From NCBI GenBank assembly GCA_963920575.1, contig OY986969.1, positions 14,586,615 through 14,650,614 on the forward strand: a DNA stretch of 64,000 bases, given 5' to 3'. The translations under genes were made by a program, and so were the position numbers. The notes below the pieces were generated by a model. The model was not told the DNA's origin and did no database searches. It saw nothing but the letters and a program-made list of their open reading frames with translations. Shown here piece after piece: positions 23,800 to 36,900 of this stretch. This DNA comes from Narthecium ossifragum. Its lineage: Eukaryota; Streptophyta; Magnoliopsida; Dioscoreales; Nartheciaceae. Positions within the stretch are counted from its first letter, which is position 1. The number at the start of each line of letters is the position of its first letter.

Positions 23800-23928
23800 T
23801 CCTAATACCCTTCAAGGAAATCTCGTCCCGAGATTCGATAAAGGTAGGGCTCGAAAACAGAAAAACAGTTACACTAAAAGACAGGACAAGAGGTACCTCG
23901 AGATGAAAACAACTGTGGAAACTCCCTT
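23800..23928 (-). other. Second copy of A-family PPT-side internal sequence
   Basis: This matches 7,138-7,263 almost base for base (CGTCCCGAGATTCG, AGGTACCTCGAGATG). It lies on the outer side of the 5' LTR, where host sequence would be expected. The order is thus internal-LTR-internal, as in tandem elements sharing an LTR. It stops at the D-type sequence. Confidence 0.8.
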
Positions 23929-24110
23929 TATTTTTTGACAAATCTCCCTTTGTTTTTTAAATCTTCTAGACGTCTATTTGAATCGATAGATGGAGGTGCC
24001 TTGATGTCTGTGAGTACAATACGTCACGTGATATAATCAAATAAGGACTCTCCCATGAGTTCTGTTTGGGTCATACATACTATCATCATACCAATGGATG
24101 AGATCTGTTT
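23929..24110 (+). mobile_element. Left arm of a D-type LTR split by the A0 nest (inferred)
   Basis: It has no match in the A family. Its right end (CCAATGGATGAGATC, then TGTTT) joins seamlessly to 57,626 once A0 and one copy of TGTTT are removed, giving ATGAGATCTGTTTAGATCTCAT. That resembles the hairpin at 57,698-57,723. I read it as the start of the LTR that ends at 62,974. The exact left end was not determined. Confidence 0.5.
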
Positions 24111-26258
24111 TATCATCACCAACCCGTGAAAGCCCAATCGGGTCGGGGGCATAAACCGGAACATAACTAACTACGAAAATTTTGACGAGGGTTTCCTCTA
24201 GTCTACTGGTTTCCCTAATCATTCATTCAACACTCTCAATTAACAATTCTAGAATTAACAAAATCCTCAAACTGAAAGATTATAAATCCAATAGCAAGTC
24301 TACAAAACCTCGAAGAGGGGAAATCATGTACGAACATTTATACACTCCCGTAGGATGTGTACTATACAAGGTTCGGAAAACAGAAGATCACCACTCCTCA
24401 AACTCCGCCAGGTGCCGCCGACCAACTGCCCGGTAGTGGCCACCAAAGAGGAGCTAATGCATGCACCTGCCAAACGCAGCCGGGTAGGAATGAGCAACTA
24501 AGCTTAGCAAGGAAACTAGACTACGACTGACAGAAGGAAGAGGGAAACGCAACAATGTCGCCCTCTAGCAAGGTCTGGGTGTACACAGGGGTTCCATAAC
24601 CCCACCTGTGTTTCTAGGTATCCAACCATGGTCACCCTAACGATGGGCCCATCCTGGAAACACCTAGTACAACAGGAAGAAGACACTGCTGAACGGGAAC
24701 ACAACACCGCTGAGTAGGCACACCCTCTACCCAAGAGGCAGGAGAACCGGACACCGGCTACACCGCAGAACCAGGCTCGAGGGCGACACGACTTCTAAAT
24801 CATCAATCAACATGTGTTTAAGTCATCTAGGCCTATCATCGAAATCGACTGAACACCACCACTCAACCTGGACCAAGCTACCCAACCCCGGTCCTAAGGC
24901 TAAATCCAAGCTTCCAAGCCTCGGGACGGCGATACCACAGATCGCCCATGCCCTAACCTTATGCAACTAATGCACAACCAGACGCATGCTATGAACACAC
25001 GTAGGAAAGCAGATAAGCATGTAACATATGTGACGATTAAATAAACAAGGTTTAGGCTCGGCACCCTGCCGGCCCGAGGTGGTGAACAGATAATACAGGG
25101 CAAGGACTGTTGCAGTGGTAACCCCACCAACTATAGCCAGTCCACAAAAAAGACAGCATGTTACGGGAAGCAACCCTGACAAACAAGACTAACAACACAA
25201 CATGCTATCTACACATCTCGGGACTCGTCACTCTCCCAGTTCACCACTACCCCTCATTATGGGGCTAACATGCTCAAGGATATGTACAAGTTATAAAGTG
25301 GTAATGAAAAACCGCACATACAAAGCCCCCATAGGCAAAACCCGACGAAAACACCTCCATGCGACCAAAGAGATCAATCCTTTCCAAGAAATGATCTATC
25401 TTCTTCGCAAACAGGGAGTTCTATCCTTGTCAAGCCAAAAAGGATCGATCTATCACCTTCGTGGCCAAGGACCTCGTCCATGCCATCAAGCAAAAGATCG
25501 ATCTTCTTCCACTAGAAGATCGATCATGCACGGGCCAGACATGACGCCCCAAGAATGATCGATCGATCCATTTGGGTTCTCCGGCGACCGGCCGACGAGA
25601 AATACCATCGGAAAACTCTACCAAACCCCACAAAACCTTGGGATCTGGTAGTACGAAGGATCACAAGTCCAAAACTGGTACTTATACTAAAAACCAACGA
25701 GCATGTAAAGAGATCTACTCAAATCAAACACAAACAAGCTCAAACCTCACAAAATCGGAAAAGCAAGTAGGTAGGATCCATACCTCAACTAGAGCAGCCT
25801 CAATCCCAGTTGCCAAGCCCAAGATCACCCTCAACCTCTTCCAAATCCAGCCAGATCTGAGCTCAGGAATGACGGATTTCAAAAGGATTAAAGAAGAAGG
25901 TCACGCCCGTTTTATAGACGGATGAACCGACTTATAAATGATCGATCCTTCATGACGATGCAAAGACTTTATGTGTGAGGGCCCGTCCCTCTGACCTGGC
26001 TCGACCGCGTGGGTCAAGGGTTGTTTTCCTGTTGGTTTGTTTCCGCGTCGGATACGATCGGGCGATCGTATGGCAGTTCTTGACCCCATGGGCATTTTGG
26101 TAAATATGTCCCCTAGTGGTCAGTTTCACACCCGCGTTGCACACATGGCCTTGGATTGATGAATGTGTTTGATTAGAATCTTAAGGGTGCGTTTGATCGG
26201 AAGATCAGAGCTCGATCGGGAAAGATCGAATTGGACAGGTGAGATCGGTCCGGATCTC

Positions 26259-26266
26259 TATATATA
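26259..26266 (+). promoter_or_regulatory. TATA box of B1 5' LTR
   Basis: TATATATA about 290 bp into the LTR, followed by CT-rich sequence. Equivalent boxes lie at 36,473-36,480 (B2), 55,160-55,167 (B1 3' LTR) and 42,740-42,733 on the minus strand (B3). Confidence 0.65.
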
Positions 26267-26801
26267 GCATGTCCCTTTCTCTCTCTTTCTTGCTCCTTCC
26301 ATGTCATTGTCTCTCTCTCTCTTTCTCTCTCCAACCGGCTGACCTAGGGCTTGGAGATGCGAGCTTCGAGGGGCGGATCTTGGCGGTTGAACTTGTTGGA
26401 CGCGTGGAGGAGTTGCCCTACTTGCTCAATTAGGTGTTTCTACCTCGATCTTGTGATCGGGTTCTCCTAGGATAGGTTTATTGTGATTTCGATGTAGGAA
26501 TACATGATAGAATGTTGTGTAGTTCAATACATGAGTGTTATAGCATGTGTAGAGTAGCTCTACCTCTTGGTTTTCGTATTTTATCAGATGATTCCCGTAT
26601 TATCGTCGTTTTGTCAGTTTTCGACCATTAAGACCTAGATTTGAGATTTAACCATCAAAATCGTGTTTTCTTCAGACCAATGGCTTCACCATCATTAATT
26701 ATGCATGCATGCAAAGTTTCATTAATTTCCAACAAGATTTGATCATTCAAATCCAAGAAATTGAATTTCCAGCACTGTTTTGATGAACTGTGCATAAAGC
26801 C

Positions 26802-27121
26802 CGACGGTCGATCGGCGGATCGACCGTCAAGCGTTGAAACGCCTCTTTCTGGCCTGACGGTCGATCGTCAGGCTCTATCGCGTTTTTGGTCTTCCACGGT
26901 CGATGCATCGATCGACCACGGGCTCCCTCTCTTTTCCTTTCCGCCTCATGGTCGACCGTTGGATCGACCGTCGGGCTTTGTCTCGTTTTGGGCCTCCCAC
27001 GGTCGATGTACCGATCGACCGTGGCCCTTATGCTTTTCCCTCATTTGGCCCCACGGTCGACCGTCGGATCGACTGTCGCATCAACCGTGGCCTCACGGTC
27101 GACCGTCGGATCGACCGTGAG
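26802..27121. repeat. Palindrome cluster of B1 5' LTR
   Basis: Repeated GGTCGAT(C)/GATCGACC units. Best example 26,997-27,024: 11-bp arms CCACGGTCGAT and complement around a 6-bp centre. Others have GACGGTCGATC arms with a 4-bp centre (about 26,804-26,829). Equivalent clusters lie at 37,012-37,362, 41,846-42,205 and 55,698-56,040. Confidence 0.85.
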
Positions 27122-28264
27122 CCACTGAGTTGTGTTTTTTCAGGTTTCCTTTGATTGGTTTTCAATCATGATAGATACCCAATCATGTTAGGAAGCATAC
27201 ATGTTGTTTTCACGGGATATTAATGGATTTTATCGAGATTGAGGATTGAATTGCGTTCTTACCCTTTTGAGCGGATTCACGGTTTTATTCACATTTAAAT
27301 AGTTGGTTGGATAAGTAGTTTAAATGCTTATTGCTTTCCTAACCGTTAGCTAGCTATGAGTGTTAGCTAACGAGGTATTGTGGAACTTTAGCCCGTTACC
27401 GGCGAGTGCCGAGGGTTATTGTATAACTGTTGAACCTATAACTGATTTTGTGACATGTAGAGACATCTAAGATAGATGCTTGTATAGGTTCATGCACTGT
27501 ATGCATTAGAGGCATGTCAGGTTAGGTGGGCGATGGGTTGATCGTCGATCCGATGCTCTCGGGTAGCTCAGATCTAGCCTTAGGACCGTGGCTGCGTAGT
27601 CAGGATTAGGGCGATTATATAATTGGGATCTCATGTCATTGAGGATTTGAGGTAGTTGACTATGATCATTGCTTTGAGGTTTAGAGGTCGTGTTGTCTTC
27701 CCAAGGCTAAGCTCTAAGGATGGATGTCGATGCATTCCCGACGTGGGTCCCCAATGTCGCGCCCCGATCCGCGAAAGCTCAACCGGGCCGGGCGACGCGA
27801 ACCGAAACCTAACAAACCGCGGAAAAAATATTGGCGAGGGTTCCCTCTAGCCTATTGGTCTCCCTAACAATTCACCAAAACACCCTCAATTTAAAAGACA
27901 TAATTAAGTTACAACCCTCGAACCACAGATTTACAAAACCCAAGTGAATTTAATATACATATTCTCGGAGAGGGGAAGATTCAAATACAACATTTATACT
28001 CCCGTAGGAGACTAACTAACCAAGGTTAAAAAAAAGCAGTAAAAGATCACCACCTCTCAGACTCCGCCTGGCGCCTCGCGCACCGCCGACCAATTGCCCG
28101 GTAGGGGCCACCAAAGAGGAGCTAGCGCCTGCACCTACAAAACGTAGCCCGGATAGGAGTGAGCACTAAGCTCAGCATGGTTCTACACTACGACACACAG
28201 AAGGAAGAGGGAAACGCAAGAGTGTCGCCCTCAAGTAAGACCTGGATGTATACAGGGGCCCCAT

Positions 28265-30683
28265 TGTCGCGCCCCGACCCGCGAAAGCCCAACCGGGCCG
28301 GGCGACGCGAACCGGAACCTACAAAACGCGAAAAACAAAGCTGGCGAGGGTTCCCTCTAACCTATTTGTCTCCCTAGCAATTCACCAAAACACCCTCAAT
28401 TAAAACAATATTAATTAGCAAAACCTCGAACCTCAGATTAAAAAACTCAAAGTGTTAATATAAATATCCTCGGAGAGGGGAGATTCGAATACAACATACT
28501 CCCGTAGGATACTAGCTAACCAAAAGGGTAAAAGCAGTAAATATCGCCACCTCTCAAAAGCCACCAGGCGCCACCGCACCGCCAACCAACTGCCCGGTAG
28601 GGGCCACAGAGGAAGAACTGACACCTGCACCTGCAAAACGCAGTCGGGGTAGGTGTGAGCACTAAGCTCAGTAGGGGTCTACACTATGACACACAGAAGG
28701 AAGAGGAAAACCCAACAGTGTCGCCCTTAAGTAGAACCTGGGTGTATACAGGGGTCCCATAACCCCACCGGGTGTCCCTGAGGCCCACGATCATGGTCTT
28801 CCAGCCGGGCTGGTCACATGTCAGGTCACACTCAGTAGCAGGAAGCGACACTGCTGACTCTCAACAGGACACTGAACACTGTTTGGTGGGAAGAGACACC
28901 ACTGAGTAGGCAAATCCTCTACTCAAGAGTCTTAGGAACACCGGACACCGGCTAAACCTCAGATCCGACTCGAGGCCGACACGACCTCTACGATCATCAA
29001 GTAACCAGTGTACCAGTCATCTAAGCCTATCATTGAATCGACTGTACACCACAATTCGAACCGGGTCCAAACTACCCAACCCCGGTCCTAGGGCTAAGTC
29101 CGAGCTTCTAGCCTCGGGACGGCGACCCAAAGATCACCCACGCCCTAACCAATGCAACTAATGCACACATCAACAATGCATGCTATGACATACACAGATA
29201 AGAAGCAAAGCATGCAACAGTATGTCAAGCATCATATAAGTCTACTGGATCGCTGCAGTGGTACTACCAACCGCTGCCAGCCGATCCGCAGCGGGTCCCG
29301 GCATTACGACGGTACCACGACCGTCAACCGCGAACTCCTGCAACGGGAAGCAACCCCGAAAACGATGATGAACAATAAGCAATATAATATTATATTCTGA
29401 AATATAATATTATATTCAAAACACTCAAAGCCTCTACTTAAGGGCTAATTGATCCCGTCGATCCGACGTCCAAACGACTTCGAATTCAAGATCCAACTTA
29501 GCCACCAGTAGGTGTCTATACCAGGATCAACATATCCAAAATTCATAAACATCCAACGGTTGGATTAACGGGAAAACGCTAATCAAAATCGTTAATCAAA
29601 CTAACTTACCCATTAATTGCTGCAACGCAGCCCTTCAGGAAACAATTCATAATAAATCGTAGACAAATCGAAACAATACAAACTCAGTTGGGTTAGAGAG
29701 TAGATTCAAAGATCTACAACGCTTATATTCATCACAACCCAAGATCACGTACACACTGGCCGGAAAACTCACCGCAAGCCGGCTGTTCTTCAAGAACAGC
29801 AGAAAACCAGAAATCCGAGACTAATCATGCATAAAACCTACTCAAATCTTAACCAAATATCATGAAACTTAAATCAATAATTCTAATAGGCATAAGGAAT
29901 CCAAAAAAACAAGGATCAACAAGATCCAACGGCTAGATCTAGAGAAAACCCGAAATAAACACAGTAGGTATAACCCTACCTAGCTGCGCTTTCCTCGGCT
30001 GATTCCCCGCGAGTTGATCACCAACAAGCTTCCAACCCACTTCAGGGATCTTCCTCTCGTTGTCACGGATCCAACGAGCCTTAGAACGCCGAAAAAGATG
30101 GTCGGAGGAGGGAGAACGGAGGTGAGGAAGATGGCTGCCGGAAACAGGGGAAAAACAGGGCTCTCGGGAGAAGAAAGAAGAAGGAAGAAGAAGGGAGGAG
30201 GAGGAAGAGAGGGGAAGAAAAGGAGGGAAAAATGGGGGAGGGGACAGCCGGGGGAAGGGGGAAAAAGTGAGGGGAGGGGAGGGAAAGTCCTCCCCCCTCT
30301 GACAGGAGAGAGCGACGGCCAACGGCGGCCGTCCTCGCGAAGCAGAAAAGCCACCGACGCGATTCCGATCGATCGCTCCAAGGAGCGATCGATCGCTCGC
30401 GCCCCGGATCGTTCCCAACACCAAGTCGGATCGAGTCCGATCGATCGTTCCACCTTGGAACGATCGATCGCTCAAGGGTCGTCAGCTGTCCAAAGGCAAG
30501 CTTCCGCGCGCCCGAGCTGGGATCTTCCGATCCCGGGTCCACCTAGCCGTTCTAAACAAGCATTAACACAAACAAGGCCAGTGTGTGTACACGCGGGTGT
30601 GAAACAGACCAACAAGGCATAATTTACCAAATTGCTCTTACGGTCTACAACGAGCCACAGGGGTAGAGGGACAGGTCCTCACA
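28265..30683 (-). mobile_element. Solo LTR A2, TSD CCCAT
   Basis: 2,419 bp with TGTCGCGCC and CTCACA ends, flanked by CCCAT at 28,260-28,264 and 30,684-30,688. It lies inside A1, a member of its own family, in the same orientation. It carries the family's purine tract (about 30,095-30,290). It has its own palindrome type, GAGCGATCGATCGCTC at 30,383-30,398, unlike the TTTGG/CCAAA type of A-I. Confidence 0.92.
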
Positions 30684-32145
30684 CCCATAGCCCCACCGCG
30701 TGTCCCTGAGGTCCTACGATCATGGTCTTCCAGAAGACTAGTCACATGTCGGGTCACACTCAGTATGCAGGAACGAACACTGTAGACTCACAAGCAGGAA
30801 CCAGGACACTGCAGACGGGAAATGACACCGCTGAGTAGGTAACTCCACTACTCAAGAGTCGTCACAATGGAACACTGGGTACACCTTAGCATCCGACTCG
30901 AGGCCGACACGACCTCTATAATCATCAAGCAACAGGTGTACCAGCCATCTAAGGCTATCATCAAGTTTTACTAGACACCACAATTTCAACCGGGTCCAAA
31001 CTACCCAACCCCGGTCTTAGGGCTAAATCCGATCTTCCAGCCTCGGGACGGCGACCCATAGATCACCCACGCCCTAACCATGCAACTAATGCACAACAGA
31101 GAATGCATGCTATGAACATACACAAGATAAGAGATAAGCATGCAACAGTATGTTAAGGATAGCAAACAAGTCCAACCAGATTGTTGCAACGATACTACCA
31201 GCTGATCCGCAGCGGGTCCCGGCATTACGATGGTACCGCGATCGTCAACCGCGGACTCCTGCAACGGAAAGCAACCCCAAAAACCTCGATGAACAGTAAA
31301 ATATAATATTATATGTTTCGAACATATAATATTATATAAAACACCAAAAAATCCTCTACCTAGAGCTAATTGACCCCGTTGATCCGATGCCCAAACGACG
31401 TCGGATTCGAGATCCAACTTAGAATCCAGTAGATCAATATTCTGGGATCAACATATCCAAAATCTAGAAACATCCAACGGCTGCATTAACGGGAAAACAC
31501 TAATAAAAAACGCTAATAAAAACTAACTTACCATTTCTTGCTGCAACGCAACCCACCAGTAAAAAATTCATAACAAATTGTAGGAAAATCAGAAAATTAT
31601 GTAATCAGTTGGGTTGGAGAGTAAATTCAAAGATCTACAACTCTTATGTTCATCACAACCCAAGAACATGCACGTATTGATCGAAAACCTCGCCGCAAAC
31701 CGGCTGTTCTTCAAGAACAACATAAACCGGAAAATTCGAGATTAAACATGCATAAATCCTACTAAAATCTCAACTAAAGCTTATGAAACTTATACCAGAA
31801 ATTATACTAAGCATGTGAGGACCCGTACCTCCGTCCCGGTTCGACTGAGTAGGTCGAGGGTCTGGTTCGGTTGGTTTGACTCGGTTGGCCTTGCTTCGTG
31901 ATCTCCTTTGATCGTTGCCGCTCTGGGCCCTTGGCGGAGTTGGTTTCACACAAGCGTGTGCACACACGGCCTTGTAATGATGTATGTGCTTGATTAGACT
32001 ATTAGGAGCACCATAGATTGGAGGATCTGGGTTCGATCATAAGGATCGAGATCTGAGCGGTTAGGATCAAATCCGGTTGATCGGATGACCATGATCTAAT
32101 ATTAAACCATTAGTATATAAACCCATAAACCCCATCCCCTTCTCT

Positions 32146-33513
32146 TGTTAGGGATCGGCCGTGATCCACTTCGAGGGAGAGAGAGGGTGTCGGCGGTGAT
32201 CAGAGAGAGGAGAAAAAGCCGGCGGTGCTCGCGACCACTAAGGCTCGATCAAGAGAGGCAACGACAACTCCGACCACGGACGGAGGAGAGAGGCTGGCGT
32301 ACCGGCGGTGATCGTGGCCGGAGAAGAGGAAGAGGAAGACCCGCGGATCTAGAGGTAGGGCTTCTTCCCTAAACGTGGTTTAGACTCTACTAGCTTAGGG
32401 TAAGATCCATTCAATGCATGCCAGCTTGGTTTCTAGGCTTCCTCTGTTGATTTCGCGGCTTTGTGCATAGGTTTTACTTCTCTCTTTGCTGCTGTGGTTG
32501 AACCTACGGATTTGTGATGGGTTTCGATCGGATTTCTCTTTGTTTCCTTGCTATTGCCGTACTTCCTGTTTGGTTTTCCCTGTTTGGATTTCCGGCATCT
32601 GTTTCCTCTATTTCCAGTGATTACTGCTTGAGTCTTTGGTTTCTCCGGCAATGCTGCCAAACCATGCCCGGCTCTGTCTTCCGGCGATGCTACCCTCTAT
32701 GCCCTGTATTCCATGATTTTTCGGCGATCCCCTCTTCTCCCCTGCTTTCTTGTAGCTGCGGTGCTGATTGATGCTATGCCAGGCTCTATTTCTCTCCCCT
32801 GTTCTCTTGTGGTTTTATGCCATGCTTATCTACGGTATCCTCTAGCCCCCCTCCACGTTTCGATGCTTGCTGCCATGCCTTGCTAACCATTGGATCTATG
32901 GGTTGATCTATCTCTCTGCTTCTTCTTCGATTTATGTTCTATCTCCTCTCTTGATGGTTCCTTAACGATAGTTCTTAGATCTAATATTCCTAATATGTTC
33001 TCCTATCTGTAGTAGTGTTGGATCTATGGCTTGATAGCATTTGGATGGGTTTGATAAGGTTTTAATCCAACTATTCTCGGATATCCGCTGTTTTCCTCAA
33101 ACCCTCATTCGCAGCCACTTCTTCGACGAGCTGCTCTTTATCCGTGTGGAATCTCATGATGCATCCTTCACAAAAGTTGTAGACCTTCGAGTCTACGTTC
33201 AGATGGCTTTCATTTCACATTTGTCTGATTTTTGTACGATTTATGGTGAACTATCTATCAATCTGCGACGAAACTGACTTTTGACGAGTTTTTGAGTTTC
33301 TCGTCGATTCGTGTTGGATTTCGGTCTCGGATCGACTTGATTCTTTGATATGTCATCGAATGCCATGTTAGGATACTCGCTTGGTATCAAGGATGAAATT
33401 TTTATGAATGTTTTAAGGGATTTCTAGTATATCTAGCTTTATGTCTTGTATAGGCGAACTATCCTAATTCCATGCTTTCCCATCTTGGTTCCCTTCCCAT
33501 CAAATTCCTAACA
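32146..33513 (+). repeat. Possible copia 5' LTR fragment inside LTR C
   Basis: It starts TGTTAGG and ends CCTAACA (perfect 7-bp terminal inverted repeat), and a primer site follows two bases later. The left boundary is the weak point: sequence just left also looks like a leader. No target duplication can be checked because the right side of the copia element is missing. Confidence 0.4.
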
Positions 33514-33515
33514 AG

Positions 33516-33527
33516 TGGTATCAGAGC
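33516..33527 (+). other. Primer-binding site of the copia fragment
   Basis: TGGTATCAGAGC right after an LTR-like ending, 24 bases before the gag start. Its presence inside an LTR shows that a different element's 5' end has been incorporated. Confidence 0.85.
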
Positions 33528-33550
33528 TAGGTTCATTGGTTCAACAGATC

Positions 33551-33968
33551 ATGATGACAAGGAAGGCCTCAGCTTCTCGTTTTGAGGTTGAGCGATTCGA
33601 TGGGAAAAGAAACTTTGGCTTGTGGTAGCAGCGGGTAAAAGATACCTTGGTGGAGCAGGGTCTCTACAAGGCCCTGAAGGAAAAGAAGCCCGAGTCTATG
33701 ACGGCCGACGTTTGGGAGGAGATCGAGATGAAGGCGGTGAGCACCATCAGGCTTTGCCTAGCTGATGAGGTCATGTACAACGTCATCAACGAGGACACGG
33801 CTGCAGGGCTGTGGTCAAGGTTAGAAAGCCTGTTCATGACCAAATCCCTGACGAACAAGCTGTTTCTGAAGCAACAACTGTACACTCTGAGGATGAGTGA
33901 AGGTACAGATCTGATGGAGCACTTGAACACCTTCAATAGGATCATCACCCAATTGCTGAGCATGGAGG
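33551..33968 (+). pseudogene. gag: Copia gag 5' fragment (TNT1/Tork-like)
   Basis: The frame from ATG 33,551 reads MTRKASASRFEVERFDGKRN then FGLW, a stop, and QRVKDTLVEQGLYKALKEK, IRLCLADEVMYNVINEDTAA, LTNKLFLKQQLYTLRMSEGT. This is the N-terminal half of a UBN2-type copia gag of the kind found in TNT1-94-like elements. Codon 26 is TAG where Gln is usual (W-stop-QRV). Similarity ends near 33,968 (LLSMEVT), after which LTR C sequence resumes. No zinc knuckle, protease or pol follows. Confidence 0.85.
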
Positions 33969-36900
33969 TAACAAAATTATCGCATGATTTCCTACAGATT
34001 TCCGAGGGATTTATGGAAGCTTTATGCTAAGATTTTATGCTTGTGTAACTCTAGGTCTCATTTATGCAAGTTGCTATCCTTTATGAAATCGATATAATCT
34101 ATGCTATGTATGCTACCATTCTAAGCATGCTATAGGTATGCTACCATTCGTGTTGGATTTCTAGTATTTCTAGTTATGTATGCTACCATTCTAAGCATGC
34201 TATGTTAGAGTAAATGCTTGTATGCTTTATTCATGATATGTTTAATGTCAAATGCCCATAATATATGCATAGCCCATGATATATTCAATGGAATGCCAAG
34301 GAGAGTTGGCATGAGGTAAATGAGTATGAATTGCTATGTCTAGTATGATTTATGCATAGCTTGGATTTTGGTAAGTCTTGTAGGGGTATGATTGGTTTTA
34401 TCCCAATATTGGTATATTTCAAATTATGGGATTTTAGTATGCATCTTGATATCATGTATAAGCTTGGGCCGACAGTGTGCCCCGTTTTCTGATTCTTTCT
34501 CTGTGAGTGATGTGTCTTGATGTATACAGCCTTTTGGCTTGTTGATACCGGTTTCTAACCGTGGCTTTGCTATAGCGCCGTTGTGCTGTCGGAATTCCTG
34601 AGAACCGGGTTTGGTTCTGTATAAGCTACTGGACAATTGAATGATGATTTTGCATGTAGAGACACCTAGGCCTAGTTGCTTGTATAGGCTCATGCATGTT
34701 GTATGCATTAGAAGCATTAAGGCTAGGTGGTAGGCGATGGATTCGATCACCGATCCGGGATTCTCGGGTAGCCAGGATCTAGCCCTAGGACCAGGGTTTG
34801 GGTAGTCGAGGATTAGGACGTGATTGTCATCAATGATTATGTTTGATATCATTCGAGGATTATTAGGTAGTCGAACTGGAATATTATATTGTTATTGATG
34901 AGTAGAGGTCGTATTGTATGTTTGTCCCAAGGGCCTAAGTGTGGATGTCGATGTCCATGACGTATGTCCCCGTACAAGGGGTGGTGTACGATGAGAGCTC
35001 CGGCGGTGAGTGCAGTGGCGATGCACCGACCCTGGGTCCGGGCTCGTGTTGGCCGTCCTCCTTGTTTCGCCGCTTGGGTGAGGGTGACCCTATTTAGGGG
35101 CCCATTCTGGATCGACGAGGTGTGATGCTTCCTGTGACACCTTAGACTTGGGATGAAGGACAATACTGTTGCAGTTTCCCTTCCTTTCTGTGCGACGTAG
35201 AGTAGAACCCTACTGGGCATTGTTGCTCACCCTACCTGGGCTGCATCGGCGATGCAGGTCGATGGAGTTCCTTCTTTCAGGTGTTTCTTTAGAAGATGGC
35301 GCGGTATTTCGAGGTGATCGAGGACTTGGAGCTTCGAGGAGTTCTTCTACAGATAAATTACAGTTTTAATCAATGATGTACAAATTGATGTATAAATTGA
35401 GGTATAACATGACGTATTCGAGGACATGATTGTATGATTTTTAATTCAGTTGTATTCGAGAATTGTAATAATTAGTTATTTACCATTGTATCAGTGTACA
35501 AGTTGAAATTGTAATATTATGAAATGTACAGGCTTCTTGTGTTATAATTATAAAGGGGATTCTGTCAAATTTTTTTTTGATGAACTTGAGGTTTAAATTT
35601 CTTAATTCATAGCAGTTATACACTTGTGCGTCAATTGATGATGTAAATAGGTTTAGCTGTCTCACGCCTCGATCTGGGTGGGTTTTCTGGGTCGGGGCGT
35701 GACAAAGCAAGAGGAAGCCAACAACACAAAGAACAACAAGATCAAACGGCTAGATTACGAGTAACCCACTAAACTAACTCTCGTAGGTAGAAAACCTACC
35801 GGAAACGCACTCCTCGACTGATTCCCCGCAAACCAGTCACCAACAAGGCTTCAAACCACACCAGGGATGTTCCTCACGTCGCCACGAATCCAACGAGCTT
35901 GGGAACACCCAAAACGGTTGCCAGAGGAGGAAGAACGGAGAAGAAGAAGCGGCTGTCGGAAATAGGGGAAGCAGAGCTCGCGGGAAGAAGAAAGAAGAAG
36001 GAAGAAGAAGAAAAGGAGAAGGAGAAGAAGTGGAAGGAAAAGGGAGGGGGAAAGCCGGGGAAGGAGGGGAAAAGGGGGAGGAGAGGAGGGAAAGTCCTCT
36101 CTCCCTCTGACAGGGGAGAGACGGCCAACGGCGGCCGTCCTCGCAAGAGTTACCGCCAGGACTTTCTGGCACAGAGGGATCGATCCTGTGAGGGCCCGTC
36201 CCTCAGACCTGACTCGACCACGTGGGTCGAGAGCCGGTTTCCTGTTGGTTTGGTTCCGCGTCGGGCACGATCGGGCGATCGTGTGGCGGTTTTGGACCCC
36301 GGGGGCATTTTGGTAAATATGTCCTCTGGTGGTCGGTTTCACACCCGCGTTCCACACACTGACTTCGATTGATGTATGTGTTTGATTAGAATCCCTAGGG
36401 TGCGTCCGATCGGAGGATCGGAGCTCGATCGGGAAAGATCGATTTGGACGGCTGAGATAGATTTGGAATTTCTATATAAGGCCTGTCTCTTTCTTCTCTT
36501 TCCTTCTCTTCTTCTCCTGTCGTTTTCTCCTCTCTCTCTCCTTCGGCTGAGCTAGGGTTGGAGACTTCGGCTTTCGAAGCTTGGATCTTGGCGGCTCGGC
36601 TGGTGGCACGCGTGGAGGAGCTACCCTACTTGCTCAAGTAGGTGTTTCTACCTCGATCCTTGGATCGGGTTCTCCTAGGATAGGATTATTGTACTTTCGC
36701 TGTAGGAATACATGTTAGAATAGTTTGTAACTCTTTGTATGTGTAGTGTAACTCTTTTCCTGTATTCCTATTTTAGATTTCAGTATTTGAACGGTTGGTT
36801 TTCGTATTATCGCCGTTTTGTCGGCTTTTGTCCATTTGGACCTAGATAAGAGATTTAACCGTCGAAAACTGGATTTCTTCACTCCATTAGCTTCCCCTTT

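Larger units (their letters stand above)
3198..23928 (-). mobile_element. Ty3/gypsy chromovirus A-I (Del/Tekay-like), degenerate, with nested insertions
   Basis: In minus orientation the order is: 5' LTR (23,799-21,377), primer-binding site next to it, a degenerate internal region interrupted by the copia element, RT-RNase H-integrase remains, and a 3' LTR (7,137-3,198) truncated at its far end. LTR ends in coding orientation are TGTGAGGAC and GCGATA (the related copies end GCGACA). The integrase C terminus carries the long VHSTFHVSMLRKY-type tail of the Del/Tekay lineage. About 130 bp of PPT-side internal sequence also follows on the outer side of the 5' LTR (23,800-23,928). The true outer boundary on the right is therefore hidden by the next insertion. 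Confidence 0.8.
31814..35704 (+). mobile_element. LTR C with a copia fragment inside, TSD AAGCA
   Basis: It starts TGTGAGGACC and ends GGGGCGTGACA, flanked by AAGCA at 31,809-31,813 and 35,705-35,709. Its first 330 bp resemble the U3 of B (the TTTCACAC block, TATATAAA at 32,114-32,121). Its last 1.1 kb match the second half of B in order (34,660-34,800 block, 35,200-35,250 block). Between them lies a copia 5' end (32,146-33,968). Without that insert it would be about 2.07 kb. No GATCGATC cluster was seen in C. Near 34,100-34,200 a TATGCTACCATTCTAAGCAT block is repeated. Confidence 0.8.

Noticed and set aside
26761..27154. Frames rich in DRPS/DRSIDR repeats in several LTRs (also near 11,700, 20,200, 37,000, 42,000 and 55,800)
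   Set aside because: They are translations of the palindrome clusters in all frames and both strands, with no start context or conservation outside the repeat.
30014..30622. Glu/Lys-rich and Ser/Pro-rich frames in A-family LTRs (also near 6,500, 23,200, 35,900, 43,600 and 46,500)
   Set aside because: They arise from the purine tract of the LTR read on either strand; frames differ between copies and no domain is visible.
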